Positions 52,009 through 60,803 of a stretch of DNA of 64,000 nt are shown one piece after another (position 1 is the first letter of the stretch; each line of letters starts with the position of its first letter). The DNA is from Bacillus sp. B15-48 (lineage in GTDB: Bacteria > Bacillota > Bacilli > Bacillales > Cytobacillaceae): positions 496,001 through 560,000 of the forward strand of contig NZ_WOFU01000004.1 in the NCBI RefSeq assembly GCF_016879755.1, given 5' to 3'. A program made the translations under genes and the position numbers. The notes below the pieces were generated by a model. It worked only from the letters and a program-made list of their open reading frames with translations. It did not search any database and was not told where the DNA came from.

Positions 52009-52587
52009 TCACGCGTTTGTTTCAATACTTTTTTGCAAGAGATGTTTTGCAAAATCAACAAGCCCATGTGCTTCTTCCGTCCGAAGAAAATCTTTATCAA
52101 AGGCTTCAGGTCCCAATCGGAAGCGATCCAGTGCGTCGGCATCCTTGAAAATCTGATACAGTAGCACGCCCCGTTCACTAACCGCAGGCAACTTTGCAAT
52201 TTCTGCCAAACCAAGCGAATCATCCTGATCATGATAATAGGTGATGTAGTAGGTATGGGCATCAAAGTGTAAAACTTGCTCCCGGCAATAATCTTTGTAA
52301 TACGCTGCCGCACGACTACCATGCCCCTTATCAATCCCATCATCGAGGCGGCGGGAATCATGGAATATAGCCGCCATTCCTAATTTGTCTAACTCCCCAT
52401 CACTAAGATCTTTTTGATGTCCAATAAGAAGCGCCAAGAGCAGCACGCGAGCGCTATGGGCTTTCGTATGCCATTCACTATCCGGCAGCCAAAACTCTAC
52501 GTTTTCCTCCATAAATTTATACCATAACTCATAATGCTTCTTGATGGGTTGGCAAACTGGTTCATTCAAAATATTTGCTTGAAACAT
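52009..52587 (-). CDS. HD-domain phosphohydrolase
   Basis: A 192-residue HD-fold protein. His44 (TKAHSARVLLLA), His76-Asp77 (AAIFHDSRRLDDG) and a late Asp (FKDADALDRFRLG) form the metal site, with an extra GHGSRAA. HD proteins cut phosphate esters or nucleotides. It is the last gene of the sirtuin operon, 36 bp after the third sirtuin, so a nucleotide or ADP-ribose-linked substrate is tempting, but that is inference. A small stem (AAACCTACTGTAGGTTT) follows its stop. Confidence 0.85.
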   Translation of the reverse strand: MFQANILNEPVCQPIKKHYELWYKFMEENVEFWLPDSEWHTKAHSARVLLLALLIGHQKDLSDGELDKLGMAAIFHDSRRLDDGIDKGHGSRAAAYYKDYCREQVLHFDAHTYYITYYHDQDDSLGLAEIAKLPAVSERGVLLYQIFKDADALDRFRLGPEAFDKDFLRTEEAHGLVDFAKHLLQKSIETNA

Positions 52588-52623
52588 TTTTTATTTCCCC
52601 CATTATGTTTTTATTAAGGTGAA

Positions 52624-53475
52624 TCAGGCTTGTTTTAGCTGCACTAACTGCTCTAACACTTCCGCAATATCACCGTCGATACCAATGGATTTATCAGCAA
52701 TGACATCTGGAATATAAAGCTCTCTCCCCTTATTTAAGGTAATATAGGTAGCATTTTCCTCTAAGCTAGTTAAATTCATAAACGGGGCTTTAATCAATTG
52801 ATTTCTTGCTCCTACACCTAATTCCAGCAGGACTAATTTCTTATTATAAGCATTCTCGATAAAATCCTTATAAGCCTGAAAGCTAGTTTGCCATTCTTCG
52901 CCCTTTAAAAAATTCCGATCGACTTCTACATGGACTTGCATTGGGCCACCACATTCTGGACATTTAGGAATAAGGTTTGAAGGAACTTTTCCATTTTCTT
53001 GGTTTCGGGCCATTTTACTCAATATTTCGTCACCTTGGTAAATTCGATTATGGCAACCATTGGAACATTGCAAATACCGACTATTGCCTTCTATTTCGAA
53101 AAGGCGTTCCTTTGAAAATCCTGCCAGTGTAAAATGAGAATCTGTATTAGAGGTGACCACAAAATAATTTTTATCCTTCACCAGTTCATAAAGGTTCTTC
53201 ATAATAGGACTAGCTTCCTTGTTTTGTAAAAAGTAGGCGTACATACGGCTGAAAAATGCCCACTTTTCTTCCTCGGAAGGATATGGATAAAAAGCTCCCT
53301 GTACGATGTTACGAAAACCATACTTTTTACGAAAATCGCCAAAATGTCCCAAAAAAGACGAATCCTCCGCAAAAATATTATAACCTTCCGAAATGGCGAG
53401 GCCATTACTTGCGCCGATTAGAATGCTGTCAGCTTTCTTGATTTTGCTTAAAACTTCTTGATACTTCTCTTCCAT
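52624..53475 (-). CDS. Class M-like sirtuin with Glu in place of the catalytic Gln
   Basis: A 283-residue Sir2-fold protein. GASNGLAISEGYN is the NAD loop, TSNTD (108-112) keeps the Asn, and EIEGNSRYLQC follows, where Glu129 replaces the Gln of class M sirtuins (His in ordinary ones). The zinc Cys set is C137, C141 and CPEC. I use the ATG at 53475, 5 bases after GGAGG. It is the most divergent of three tandem paralogues and may have changed or lost activity. Confidence 0.85.
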   Translation of the reverse strand: MEEKYQEVLSKIKKADSILIGASNGLAISEGYNIFAEDSSFLGHFGDFRKKYGFRNIVQGAFYPYPSEEEKWAFFSRMYAYFLQNKEASPIMKNLYELVKDKNYFVVTSNTDSHFTLAGFSKERLFEIEGNSRYLQCSNGCHNRIYQGDEILSKMARNQENGKVPSNLIPKCPECGGPMQVHVEVDRNFLKGEEWQTSFQAYKDFIENAYNKKLVLLELGVGARNQLIKAPFMNLTSLEENATYITLNKGRELYIPDVIADKSIGIDGDIAEVLEQLVQLKQA

Positions 53476-53558
53476 ATGAACCTCCATTATTTCAAAAGTT
53501 TCGATAAATCTATTTTGTTTATTGAATTCGTGTAATGCGAAGCCGGATCTCTCAGTAC

Positions 53559-54437
53559 CTATCCAATATCCGAATCTCTTTTTCCCTTCCCGTCCAAAGC
53601 ATCTTGTAAGACACGTGCAATATCTTCTTTAATGGCAAGTCCTTTTTCACTTAACTCTTGAGGAACGATCGCATCTTTAGGATTTATTGTAATGTAGTAG
53701 GCATCCGGAAAACTGTAAGTCATATTCCAAAATGGCTCTTTAATAAACATCGGTGTCATTGTTCCAACGCCTAATTCCAGAAAGAGAATCTTTTTATCTT
53801 TGTTTTTTATAAGAAACTCATTGTATTTTCTTAATTCATTTCTGTAAGAGCTTCCTTCCAGAAATACATAAGAGCGTACCCATGGTTCCATTTCCTGCCC
53901 GCATTTTGAACATACTGGAATTAACTCTGTTGGAATTCTGGTTCCCTCTATATTTGCATACATGTTCTCAACTTGCTCTTTATTAAAATAAATTTCATCA
54001 TGGCAACGGGAGCCAGACTGAAAATAACGCAAATCCCCTTGTATTAGGGAAACTTTCTCTTCAGGGAAAGTCTTGGAAAACTGTGCGTCTTGATTCGTTG
54101 TAACAATGAAATAATTTTTGCCTTCAAGTAGTTGCAATAAATCAAGGTAGGGGCGACCTGCTTCGGCATCATGTATTAATTTGATTTCAGTCGCAAGAAA
54201 AGCCCACCGTTCTTCACTTGTAGGATAACGGTAATGGTAACCCATAAAAAGGTTTTTAACCCCATATTTATCTGCAAATTTTCCAAAATGCTTTAGAAAA
54301 TTTGCATCAGTATGATAAAAACTAGTGTGTCCAATAGCCTCAGACATCCCAGCAGCGCCACCAACCACAATCGCATCAGCTTCTTCGATTTTCTGTAGTA
54401 ATACATCTATGTTGTTTTGATATAGTTGCGATAACAT
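53559..54437 (-). CDS. Class M-like sirtuin, second paralogue
   Basis: A 292-residue Sir2-fold protein. It has VVGGAAGMSEAIGHTSFYH (NAD loop), TTNQD (113-117, Asn115) and LIQGDLRYFQ with Gln133. Class M sirtuins (SirTM) use this Asn and Gln for protein mono-ADP-ribosylation rather than deacetylation. The first zinc Cys is replaced: FQSGSRCH, where the sister gene has FQCNSRCH. The other cysteines (C145, CSKCG) remain. RBS GGAGGAAC. No macrodomain, GcvH-L or LplA gene is next to it. Confidence 0.87.
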   Translation of the reverse strand: MLSQLYQNNIDVLLQKIEEADAIVVGGAAGMSEAIGHTSFYHTDANFLKHFGKFADKYGVKNLFMGYHYRYPTSEERWAFLATEIKLIHDAEAGRPYLDLLQLLEGKNYFIVTTNQDAQFSKTFPEEKVSLIQGDLRYFQSGSRCHDEIYFNKEQVENMYANIEGTRIPTELIPVCSKCGQEMEPWVRSYVFLEGSSYRNELRKYNEFLIKNKDKKILFLELGVGTMTPMFIKEPFWNMTYSFPDAYYITINPKDAIVPQELSEKGLAIKEDIARVLQDALDGKGKRDSDIG

Positions 54438-54495
54438 CCTTTATTGTTCCTCCAGTCAATTTTTCTTCATCGTTGAATACCTTTCTATTGGCGTT

Positions 54496-55362
54496 TTATC
54501 GAGCAATTTTTGTCTTCTTTTGTAGGGCATCTTGTAATACCCGGCTAATGTCTTCATTAATGGCAAGTCCTTTATCCGCTATCTCTCTAGGAACTACCGC
54601 ATCTTTTGGATTAATCGTAATGTAGTATGCACTTGGCAAACTATAGGTCATCTCCCAAAATGGCTCTTTAATAAACATCGGAGTCATTGTTCCTACACCT
54701 AATTCTAGGAAGAGAACCTTTTTATATTTGTTTTTCATAAGATACACCTGGTATTTTTTGATTTGGCTTTTCCAGAATTCCCCTTCTAAAAACACATGGG
54801 AGCGAACCCATGGCTCCATATCCTGCCCACATTTTGGACATGTTGGAATCAACTTTGTGGGAATTCTCGTTCCCACCATATTTGCGTACATTTCCTCAAT
54901 CTGCTCCTTATTCCAATAAACTCCATCATGACAACGGGAATTGCATTGAAAATAACGCCAATCCCCTTGAATCGGAGACACCTTCTCATCTGGAAAAGCC
55001 TTGGAAAACTGTATGTCTTGATTCGTTGTAAGAATAAAATAGTTTTTTCCTTGAAGGAGTTGCAATAAATCAAGATAAGTTTGACCAACTTCGGCATCAT
55101 AGACAAACTTGATTAATGTAGCAATATAAGCCCAGCGTTCCTCTCTCGTCGAAAAACGGTAATAGAAACCATAAAAGATATTTTCGATCCCATATTGATG
55201 TGCAAATTTCCCAAAGTGCTTCAAAAAGATTTCATCAGTCCGATACCAATTGTATCCGGCAGCCGCAGACATCCCAGCAGCTCCACCAACCACAATCGCC
55301 TCAGCTTCTTGAATTTTCCGTTGTAAAGTTTCTATGTTGTCTTGATAGGGTTGAGTTAACAT
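54496..55362 (-). CDS. Class M-like sirtuin, first paralogue
   Basis: A 288-residue Sir2-fold protein. GGAAGMSAAAGYNWY (26-40), TTNQD (112-116, Asn114), IQGDWRYFQC (Gln132, C140), C144 and CPKC (175-178) are all present, which is the complete class M pattern. By analogy with Staphylococcus and Streptococcus SirTM it would transfer ADP-ribose to a protein target from NAD. It is the first gene of the four-gene operon, divergent from an HxlR regulator. RBS GGAGGAC is strong. Confidence 0.9.
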   Translation of the reverse strand: MLTQPYQDNIETLQRKIQEAEAIVVGGAAGMSAAAGYNWYRTDEIFLKHFGKFAHQYGIENIFYGFYYRFSTREERWAYIATLIKFVYDAEVGQTYLDLLQLLQGKNYFILTTNQDIQFSKAFPDEKVSPIQGDWRYFQCNSRCHDGVYWNKEQIEEMYANMVGTRIPTKLIPTCPKCGQDMEPWVRSHVFLEGEFWKSQIKKYQVYLMKNKYKKVLFLELGVGTMTPMFIKEPFWEMTYSLPSAYYITINPKDAVVPREIADKGLAINEDISRVLQDALQKKTKIAR

Positions 55363-55537
55363 TCTTTATCTGTCCTCCTGATGACTTTTCTTAATAGGTA
55401 AAAAAAATCGCTCATTTATATCACACACCTTCCCAAATTATCTATTTAATCTGAGGAGTGTATAATGTTTTTTCATGTTTGAATCCTTCTTTACTTAGAT
55501 TTAAATGTATTATATATTCGATATAGATTAATAAACA

Positions 55538-55562
55538 AGTATGCACTTTTATGACGCATACT
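55538..55562. promoter_or_regulatory. Candidate operator between the sirtuin operon and hxlR
   Basis: AGTATGC (55538-55544) and GCATACT (55556-55562) are perfect 7-bp inverted repeats with an 11-base spacer, in the divergent promoter region and just before the regulator's ribosome site. It fits the dimer site of an HxlR/MarR-type protein. Confidence 0.55.
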
Positions 55563-55583
55563 ATCTTGGAGGATAGTGTAAAG

Positions 55584-55940
55584 ATGAAAGAATCAGAAGT
55601 TAATGTTGCTAATAGTAAAGAGGTGATTTCTGATAGCCAAGAGCCCTTTTTTGGCTACACCCTCTCCATTATCAGTGGGAAATGGAAACTACTTATTATT
55701 TATCATTTATCAAGAAACGGTGCAGTGCGATATAACGAACTTCAGCGTATGTTAGGAAAGATAACCTATAAAACCCTTAGTACTACATTAAAAGAAATGC
55801 AGAGTGATGGTTTAGTTCATCGTAAGGAATATCCACAAATTCCCCCGAAGGTCGAATATAGTCTTACTGAAAAAGGGAACTCTCTCTGGCCAATTATCCA
55901 GGGAATGTGCCAATGGGGAGAGCATAATAAAGAGAAATAA
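55584..55940 (+). CDS. HxlR-family winged-helix regulator
   Basis: A 118-residue HxlR protein: IISGKWKLLIIYHLSRNGAV, RYNELQRMLGKITYKTLSTT, LKEMQSDGLVHRKEYPQIPP and KVEYSLTEKGNSLWPIIQGM. These regulators often sense electrophiles or oxidants, usually through a cysteine; here the only Cys is near the end (GMCQWG). I start at the ATG at 55584 after GGAGG; the frame's earlier ATG at 55551 lies inside the operator. It probably controls the divergent sirtuin operon. Confidence 0.9.
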   Translation: MKESEVNVANSKEVISDSQEPFFGYTLSIISGKWKLLIIYHLSRNGAVRYNELQRMLGKITYKTLSTTLKEMQSDGLVHRKEYPQIPPKVEYSLTEKGNSLWPIIQGMCQWGEHNKEK

Positions 55941-56165
55941 AAGAGAGAGAATGTAAATATTCTGCATTGTTGCTTGTTTATGAAGGATTTGTGCTTCATC
56001 TTTTTTAAAAAGATTATTGATTCGCCTGTATTTTTGTAGACATATCAAAATCTCGTAAAAGACGCCGGTCAGCACAGAACTGTGCGGAATCGTCAAAAGG
56101 CGTTAGAATTTCATGTGAGGAAAAAATAAGAAACAATGACAGGGGCATTAAAAATGTCCCTAAGC

Positions 56166-56210
56166 AAAAAAGGTATAATGCCTCGATGCCGAGGAAAATA
56201 TACCTTTTTT
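56166..56210. terminator. Terminator-like hairpin
   Basis: AAAAAAGGTATA and TATACCTTTTTT pair, with an inner CCTCG..CGAGG stem. It lies 226 bp after hxlR; a second small stem is near 56118. Confidence 0.6.
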
Positions 56211-56298
56211 ATTGCCCTTATTTTTTTGCGGAAAAATTGACTAACCTACTTTTCATTACGCTGTCTACTCTACCGAACAAGAGGCCTGTTCAAACAGA

Positions 56299-56648
56299 AA
56301 CACGGGGACGGTTCTCGTGTTTCACCAAAATTTCCCAATCAAATTGATTATGTTTCATACAAGAAGCATGGAAGCATCAGGAAGTGTTTTCAACAAAAAG
56401 AACGTCCTCATGTATCTGCCTCGACTTTGTAGTTTAGTTAAATAATTTCTCAAATCTATTGATATCCATTAGTTTCCACAAATCCCCTTTTAGCGGAATT
56501 TTTTTACCTTCATCTACCTAGCACTTCGTGCATAAGGGTATGGTTTCTTATCAAATTTTCCCATAATTTTACCCATAATTATTCAGGCTTCTTCCATTAA
56601 CCATCCAGGTTCAGTATCTTTATAGAAGATGGATTCCCCGTGCTTTTC
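56299..56648. repeat. Tandem duplication, copy 1, with hydrolase remnant
   Basis: Reads ACACGGGGACGGTTCTC (a REP piece), then the start of a serine hydrolase on the minus strand (56380-56515, like 18208-18310), then a short gene tail (GWLMEEA..KKPYPYARSAR). The same order recurs at 56690-57041, about 391 bp on, with few changes. Confidence 0.75.
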
Positions 56649-56689
56649 TGTTGAAAATCAAGTTCTGTGGTCCTTATTTCATTGCAGGA

Positions 56690-57041
56690 AACACGGGGAC
56701 GGTTCTCCTGTTTCACCAAAATTTCCCAATCGAATTGATTATGTTTCATACAAGAAGCATGGAAGCATCAGGCAGTGTTTTCAACAAAAAGAACGTCCTC
56801 ATGTATCTGCCTCGACTTTGTAGTTTGGTTAAATAATTTCTCAAATCTATTGATATCCATTAGTTTCCACAAATCCCCTTTTACCTTCATTTTTAATGAC
56901 CAGCCTCTACCTAGCACTTCGTACAAAAGGATAGGGTTTCTTATCAAATATTCCCATAATTTTATCCATGATTATTCTGGCTTCTTCCATTAACCATCCA
57001 GGTTCAGTATCTTTATAGAAGATGGATTCCCCGTGCTTTTC
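56690..57041. repeat. Tandem duplication, copy 2
   Basis: Second copy of the unit at 56299-56648. It lacks a short piece (TAGCGGAATTTTTT region) that copy 1 shares with the intact hydrolase gene and ends CCGTGCTTTTCC. There is no working gene in 55941-57265. Confidence 0.75.
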
Positions 57042-57115
57042 CTAGTAGATTTTAAGCAAGTAGTGGGAAGACATAGGAAACCAACATAATTCTGTTGATT
57101 GATCAAAATAAAAAA

Positions 57116-57140
57116 GCGCACTAGGATATACCTAGAGCGC
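57116..57140 (-). terminator. Terminator of the TPP riboswitch
   Basis: GCGC..CTAGG and CCTAG..GCGC form the stem (with ATATA loop), followed on the minus strand by TTTTTTATTTTG. It begins 30 bp after the aptamer, the usual expression platform. Confidence 0.85.
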
Positions 57141-57170
57141 AGATGATCAAGTTCAATTGCTTGAAATATG

Positions 57171-57255
57171 TTCCCTACGCTGGTGTTAGCCAGATCAGGT
57201 TCCAAGGGTCTCACATCTCACAGACGCGATCTTAACAGTAACACTAGTCCCCCAC
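57171..57255 (-). promoter_or_regulatory. TPP (THI-element) riboswitch without its gene
   Basis: The minus strand has TGGGGGACTAGTGTTACTG, GTGAGATGTGAGACCC, then TTGGAACCTGATCTGGCTAA and CACCAGCGTAGGGAA, the hallmark TPP aptamer. The usual CTGAGA is GTGAGA. A terminator follows at 57116-57140. Downstream lie only the tandem repeats and REP pieces (56299-57041); no thiamine transport or synthesis gene is seen for 1.6 kb, so the switch is orphaned. Confidence 0.9.
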
Positions 57256-57265
57256 ATTAAATTTG

Positions 57266-57481
57266 CTAATCAAAGTATCCTAGGATGACATAAATAGGAA
57301 TTTGTATCAAGTAAAACATGGTAAAAAACATGGGACCACCGTCCCATATATCAAAGTTTAAACTCTCATTTAATATGATTGTTGCTGGAATAACTCTTTC
57401 ACTTGTCGTATTTAAAACTATGTTTGCATCTCTGTACACCCCGATATAAAATACGACATAAAACGAGTTGTGACTAGGCAC
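57266..57481 (-). CDS. Fragment of a membrane protein, unknown
   Basis: The open frame (HNSFYVVFYIGVYRDANIVL, NESLNFDIWDGGPMFFTMFY, LIQIPIYVILGYFD) looks like the end of a membrane protein. It continues upstream without a good start (LYLYWKHVPS); the GTG at 57481 has no ribosome site. It may be the 3' piece of a lost gene. The region 57482-57739 shows nothing else. Confidence 0.35.
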   Translation of the reverse strand: MPSHNSFYVVFYIGVYRDANIVLNTTSERVIPATIILNESLNFDIWDGGPMFFTMFYLIQIPIYVILGYFD

Positions 57482-57739
57482 GTGTTTCCAGTATAGATAG
57501 AGGTGATGAGGAGATGCGTATATACCCGTATAAGTATTTAATTTGTTTTTCTATCAGAGAATGAGCAAATTCCTATGAAAAAATTCCCCAAAAAGCATTT
57601 CATCAAAAAATTTGCTCTTTCCCTAAAAAAAGCGTTTTAGGTAGGGTATATTTCCCGTTACTTACTGGTCAAAACACGCTTTATCATAAAATATACCCCC
57701 CTGTTCTACATATAATGCTAGTTAGCTTAAGTTTGCTGT

Positions 57740-57883
57740 TTATTTGCACTCGGTAATGACTTTGCCAAACTCCCAATCATTCATCACAGCTACAGTCAAG
57801 CTATCTCGCTCCTTCCACAGCTCCTCCGTCACGTCAAACTTCTCAACAGCCGCAAACGATAATAGCTCGGACAGGTAAGACAT
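57740..57883 (-). CDS. Short open frame, 47 residues, probable gene tail
   Basis: Reads MSYLSELLSFAAVEKFDVTE and ends VAVMNDWEFGKVITECK. The frame stays open upstream (TTLSDLVSFGR). It looks like the C-terminus of a lost gene; no family is recognised. Confidence 0.3.
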   Translation of the reverse strand: MSYLSELLSFAAVEKFDVTEELWKERDSLTVAVMNDWEFGKVITECK

Positions 57884-58034
57884 TCTACCAAATGACACGA
57901 GGTCAGATAAGGTGGTTACAAAAATGAACCTAAATGATACACCAGTTTACCTTAATACGATTCAGATGAACAGGAATAAACTGTTCGCCTATATAAAAGA
58001 TCCTACACAGAAACTGGTTCTATCATATGAAAAT

Positions 58035-59138
58035 CTATTCATTAATTTTTAAAATAGGCTTAATAACTAAACCACTCTCAGAATCAGAAATTGCTTGATT
58101 AATATTATCAAAATCATAGTATTTTACTAGTTTATCAAATGGGAACTTCCCTTGTTTATATAATTTAAGTAATTGCGGAATGAAAACTTGAGGAATACTA
58201 TCCCCTTCAACTACCCCCACAATCATCTTTTCTTTTAGCAGAACATCATTAACATCGATAGCGACTTCCGTACCCATTGGTGGTGCTCCAATTACAGCTG
58301 TTACCCCTTGAAAGGTTAGCGAATCTACTGTCTGCCTAAGAACCGCAACATGCCCTGATGTTTCAACAGCATAATTTACTCCCTCACTAGTAAGTTCTAT
58401 TATTCTTTCAACCGGATTTTCATGTCTAGAATTAATTGTATGGGTAGCGCCTAATTCCCGGGCCATTTCTAGTCTATTTTCGTGAACATCAACTGCAATA
58501 ATGGTTGTTGCACCAATTGCTTTTGCAGCCATTAAAGCACTCAAACCTACTGTACCACAACCAAATACAGCAAGACTTGAACCCGCAAAAGGCTTGAGCT
58601 TATTTAATACTGCTCCTGCACCTGTCTGAATTCCACATCCAAGTGGTCCCAAAAGCCTCACATCAATATCCTTTTCTACTTTAACAAGGTTATTTTCAGC
58701 AACAATAGAATATTGCGCAAAGGAAGATTGTCCAAAAAAGTGCGAAACGGGATGGTCATTAAGATGCATTCGGTAAGTACAATCTCCCATTGCTCCACCA
58801 ATATTTAGGTCGAAAAATTTTTCACAGACAAAAGGGCGGCCATTTAAACAATTTTTACATTGACCACAATAGCTAAACGAAAGAACGACATGATCTCCTG
58901 GCTCTACACTTGAAACCCCTGGACCAACCTTTTCTACAATCCCAGAACCTTCATGCCCTAAAACAGCTGGAAGAGGAACTGGGTAGAACTGGTCTCTTGC
59001 AATCATATCAGAATGGCATATACCTGATGCGACAATCTTTATTAACACTTCGCCTGCTTTTGGTTCTTCTAATAGTATATCTTTTATTTCAAATTCTTTG
59101 CCTTTACCTTCTGTAACTGCCGCTTTCATTTTCAACAT
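58035..59138 (-). CDS. Zinc-dependent alcohol dehydrogenase (aryl-alcohol type, MDR)
   Basis: A 367-residue medium-chain dehydrogenase. GHEGSGIVEKVGPGV and ICHSD hold catalytic zinc ligands, CGQCKNCLNGRPFVC the structural zinc site, and VFGCGTVGLSALMAAKAIGA the NAD loop. This form (also MHLNDHPVSHFFGQSSFAQY) matches benzyl-alcohol-type dehydrogenases such as XylB. It turns an alcohol into an aldehyde, which the next-upstream aldehyde dehydrogenase can oxidise. RBS AGGAGGGATT. Confidence 0.9.
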   Translation of the reverse strand: MLKMKAAVTEGKGKEFEIKDILLEEPKAGEVLIKIVASGICHSDMIARDQFYPVPLPAVLGHEGSGIVEKVGPGVSSVEPGDHVVLSFSYCGQCKNCLNGRPFVCEKFFDLNIGGAMGDCTYRMHLNDHPVSHFFGQSSFAQYSIVAENNLVKVEKDIDVRLLGPLGCGIQTGAGAVLNKLKPFAGSSLAVFGCGTVGLSALMAAKAIGATTIIAVDVHENRLEMARELGATHTINSRHENPVERIIELTSEGVNYAVETSGHVAVLRQTVDSLTFQGVTAVIGAPPMGTEVAIDVNDVLLKEKMIVGVVEGDSIPQVFIPQLLKLYKQGKFPFDKLVKYYDFDNINQAISDSESGLVIKPILKINE

Positions 59139-59166
59139 AATAATCCCTCCTAATAATGGCTTCTGC

Positions 59167-60666
59167 TTAAAATGGGTAATCTAATGGTTCTTTTTGGATT
59201 GTAACCCATTTAGTTGTTGTAAACTCTTCAACTACCCATTCATAACCGAAACGGCCTATTCCACTCTGTTTCACTCCACCAAAAGGAGCATTCCCCTCTG
59301 CCAGAGCAGAAATGTCATTTACATGTGTCATTCCTGATTCAATTTCAAGTGCGAGCTGTTCGCCTCTTTCTAGATTCGATGTAATAATTGAAGCTGAAAG
59401 GCCAAACTCAGTATTATTTGCTAACGCAATGGCTTCTTCATCCGATTTAGCACAAATAATTTGAGCAATTGGACCAAAAAGTTCACTACAAGCAAGAGTT
59501 GCATCGTTTGGAACATCTACAAAAATAAACGGTGAGATTAAATTGCCATCACGTTTCCCTTGGAGGATTTCTTGTAGCCCTTCCTCCTTGGCCTTTCTAA
59601 CAAAATTCATCACTTTATCTGCCTGATATTCATTAATAATTGGTCCAATGTTTGTGGTCGGATCTTTCGGGTCACCAACTTTTAGCGTTTTTACACGGTC
59701 AACAAATTTCGAAACAAATTCATCATAAATATCAGAATGAACGATAATCCGATTTGTTATTGCACAGATTTGGCCGCTGTGTAAAAACTTACTAAATATA
59801 GCAATCTTTACCGCCTGCTCTACGTCAGCATCTCCTAGAACGACTAGAGGATTGTTTCCACCAAGTTCTAAGGCTACTTGTTTTAAGTGTTCACCTGCAA
59901 TTTTTCCAATATGTTTCCCAACAGGTGTAGACCCTGTAAAACTAATAAAAGCAGAATGAGGATTTGTTAGAAATTCATCACCAGATTCTTGCCTATCAGT
60001 GAGAATTGAATTATACACACCAGGTAGCAGACCTGCCTCTTCGAATGCTTTTGAAAAAACTTGACCACCAATCAAACCAACTTGAATATCAGGTTTATGG
60101 ACGACACAATTTCCTAATGCAATTGCTGGGAAAACGGTTCTTGTTCCTAAATTAAATGGGAAGTTAAACGGTGTAATCGATGTGATGACACCTAACGGCA
60201 ATTTATAAACACGACTCACTTTATTTGGGCTTAGAGTAGGATAGTCTTTTGGAACATAAATTTCATCAACCATATTAATTGAATCTTTAATATCTCCAAT
60301 CGCCATGGCATATTCAAATTCAGCTTTTAGGATTGTTCCTCCCGTTTCGCGGATAATTAATTGGATAATGTTCTCTTTATGATTCTCAATATATTGCAGT
60401 GCCTTTTTCAGAACTTCCTTTCTTTGTTCTGGAGTTGATTTTGCCCAATCTTTTTGGGAACTTTTTGCGGATGCATAAGCATCTTTTATTTGTTCCAAAT
60501 TAGCTAAACCAATCGTCGCAACGTTTGAATGATCATACGGGTCTTTTATGTTATACTTCCTTTTACTTTTTCCTTCCACCCATTCACCATTAATGAAATT
60601 TTTCCTTAAATCTGTTACCCACTCATCAAAAGGGGCAATTTTGCTAGGGTGTTGATAACCTTGCAT
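59167..60666 (-). CDS. Aldehyde dehydrogenase (benzaldehyde/vanillin type)
   Basis: A 499-residue NAD(P)-dependent aldehyde dehydrogenase. ALELGGNNPLVVL has the catalytic Glu, FLHSGQICAITNRI the nucleophilic Cys, and FTGSTPVGKHIGK binds the cofactor. The sequence style (SAFISFTGSTPVGKHIGKIA, MTHVNDISALAEGNAPFGGV) fits aryl-aldehyde dehydrogenases. It forms an operon with the alcohol dehydrogenase, 28 bp apart, giving alcohol to aldehyde to acid. RBS AAGGAGG. Confidence 0.9.
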   Translation of the reverse strand: MQGYQHPSKIAPFDEWVTDLRKNFINGEWVEGKSKRKYNIKDPYDHSNVATIGLANLEQIKDAYASAKSSQKDWAKSTPEQRKEVLKKALQYIENHKENIIQLIIRETGGTILKAEFEYAMAIGDIKDSINMVDEIYVPKDYPTLSPNKVSRVYKLPLGVITSITPFNFPFNLGTRTVFPAIALGNCVVHKPDIQVGLIGGQVFSKAFEEAGLLPGVYNSILTDRQESGDEFLTNPHSAFISFTGSTPVGKHIGKIAGEHLKQVALELGGNNPLVVLGDADVEQAVKIAIFSKFLHSGQICAITNRIIVHSDIYDEFVSKFVDRVKTLKVGDPKDPTTNIGPIINEYQADKVMNFVRKAKEEGLQEILQGKRDGNLISPFIFVDVPNDATLACSELFGPIAQIICAKSDEEAIALANNTEFGLSASIITSNLERGEQLALEIESGMTHVNDISALAEGNAPFGGVKQSGIGRFGYEWVVEEFTTTKWVTIQKEPLDYPF

Positions 60667-60803
60667 CTACCTTACCTCCTTATTTGTATATTTTACTAAC
60701 CTTTAAACACCTATATTTATCTGAATATTACAAAAAACACGAACCGCGGACTTTTAATTTAATTATTTTAAACCATGTTTCTATTAAACCTCGAGTTTCC
60801 TTC

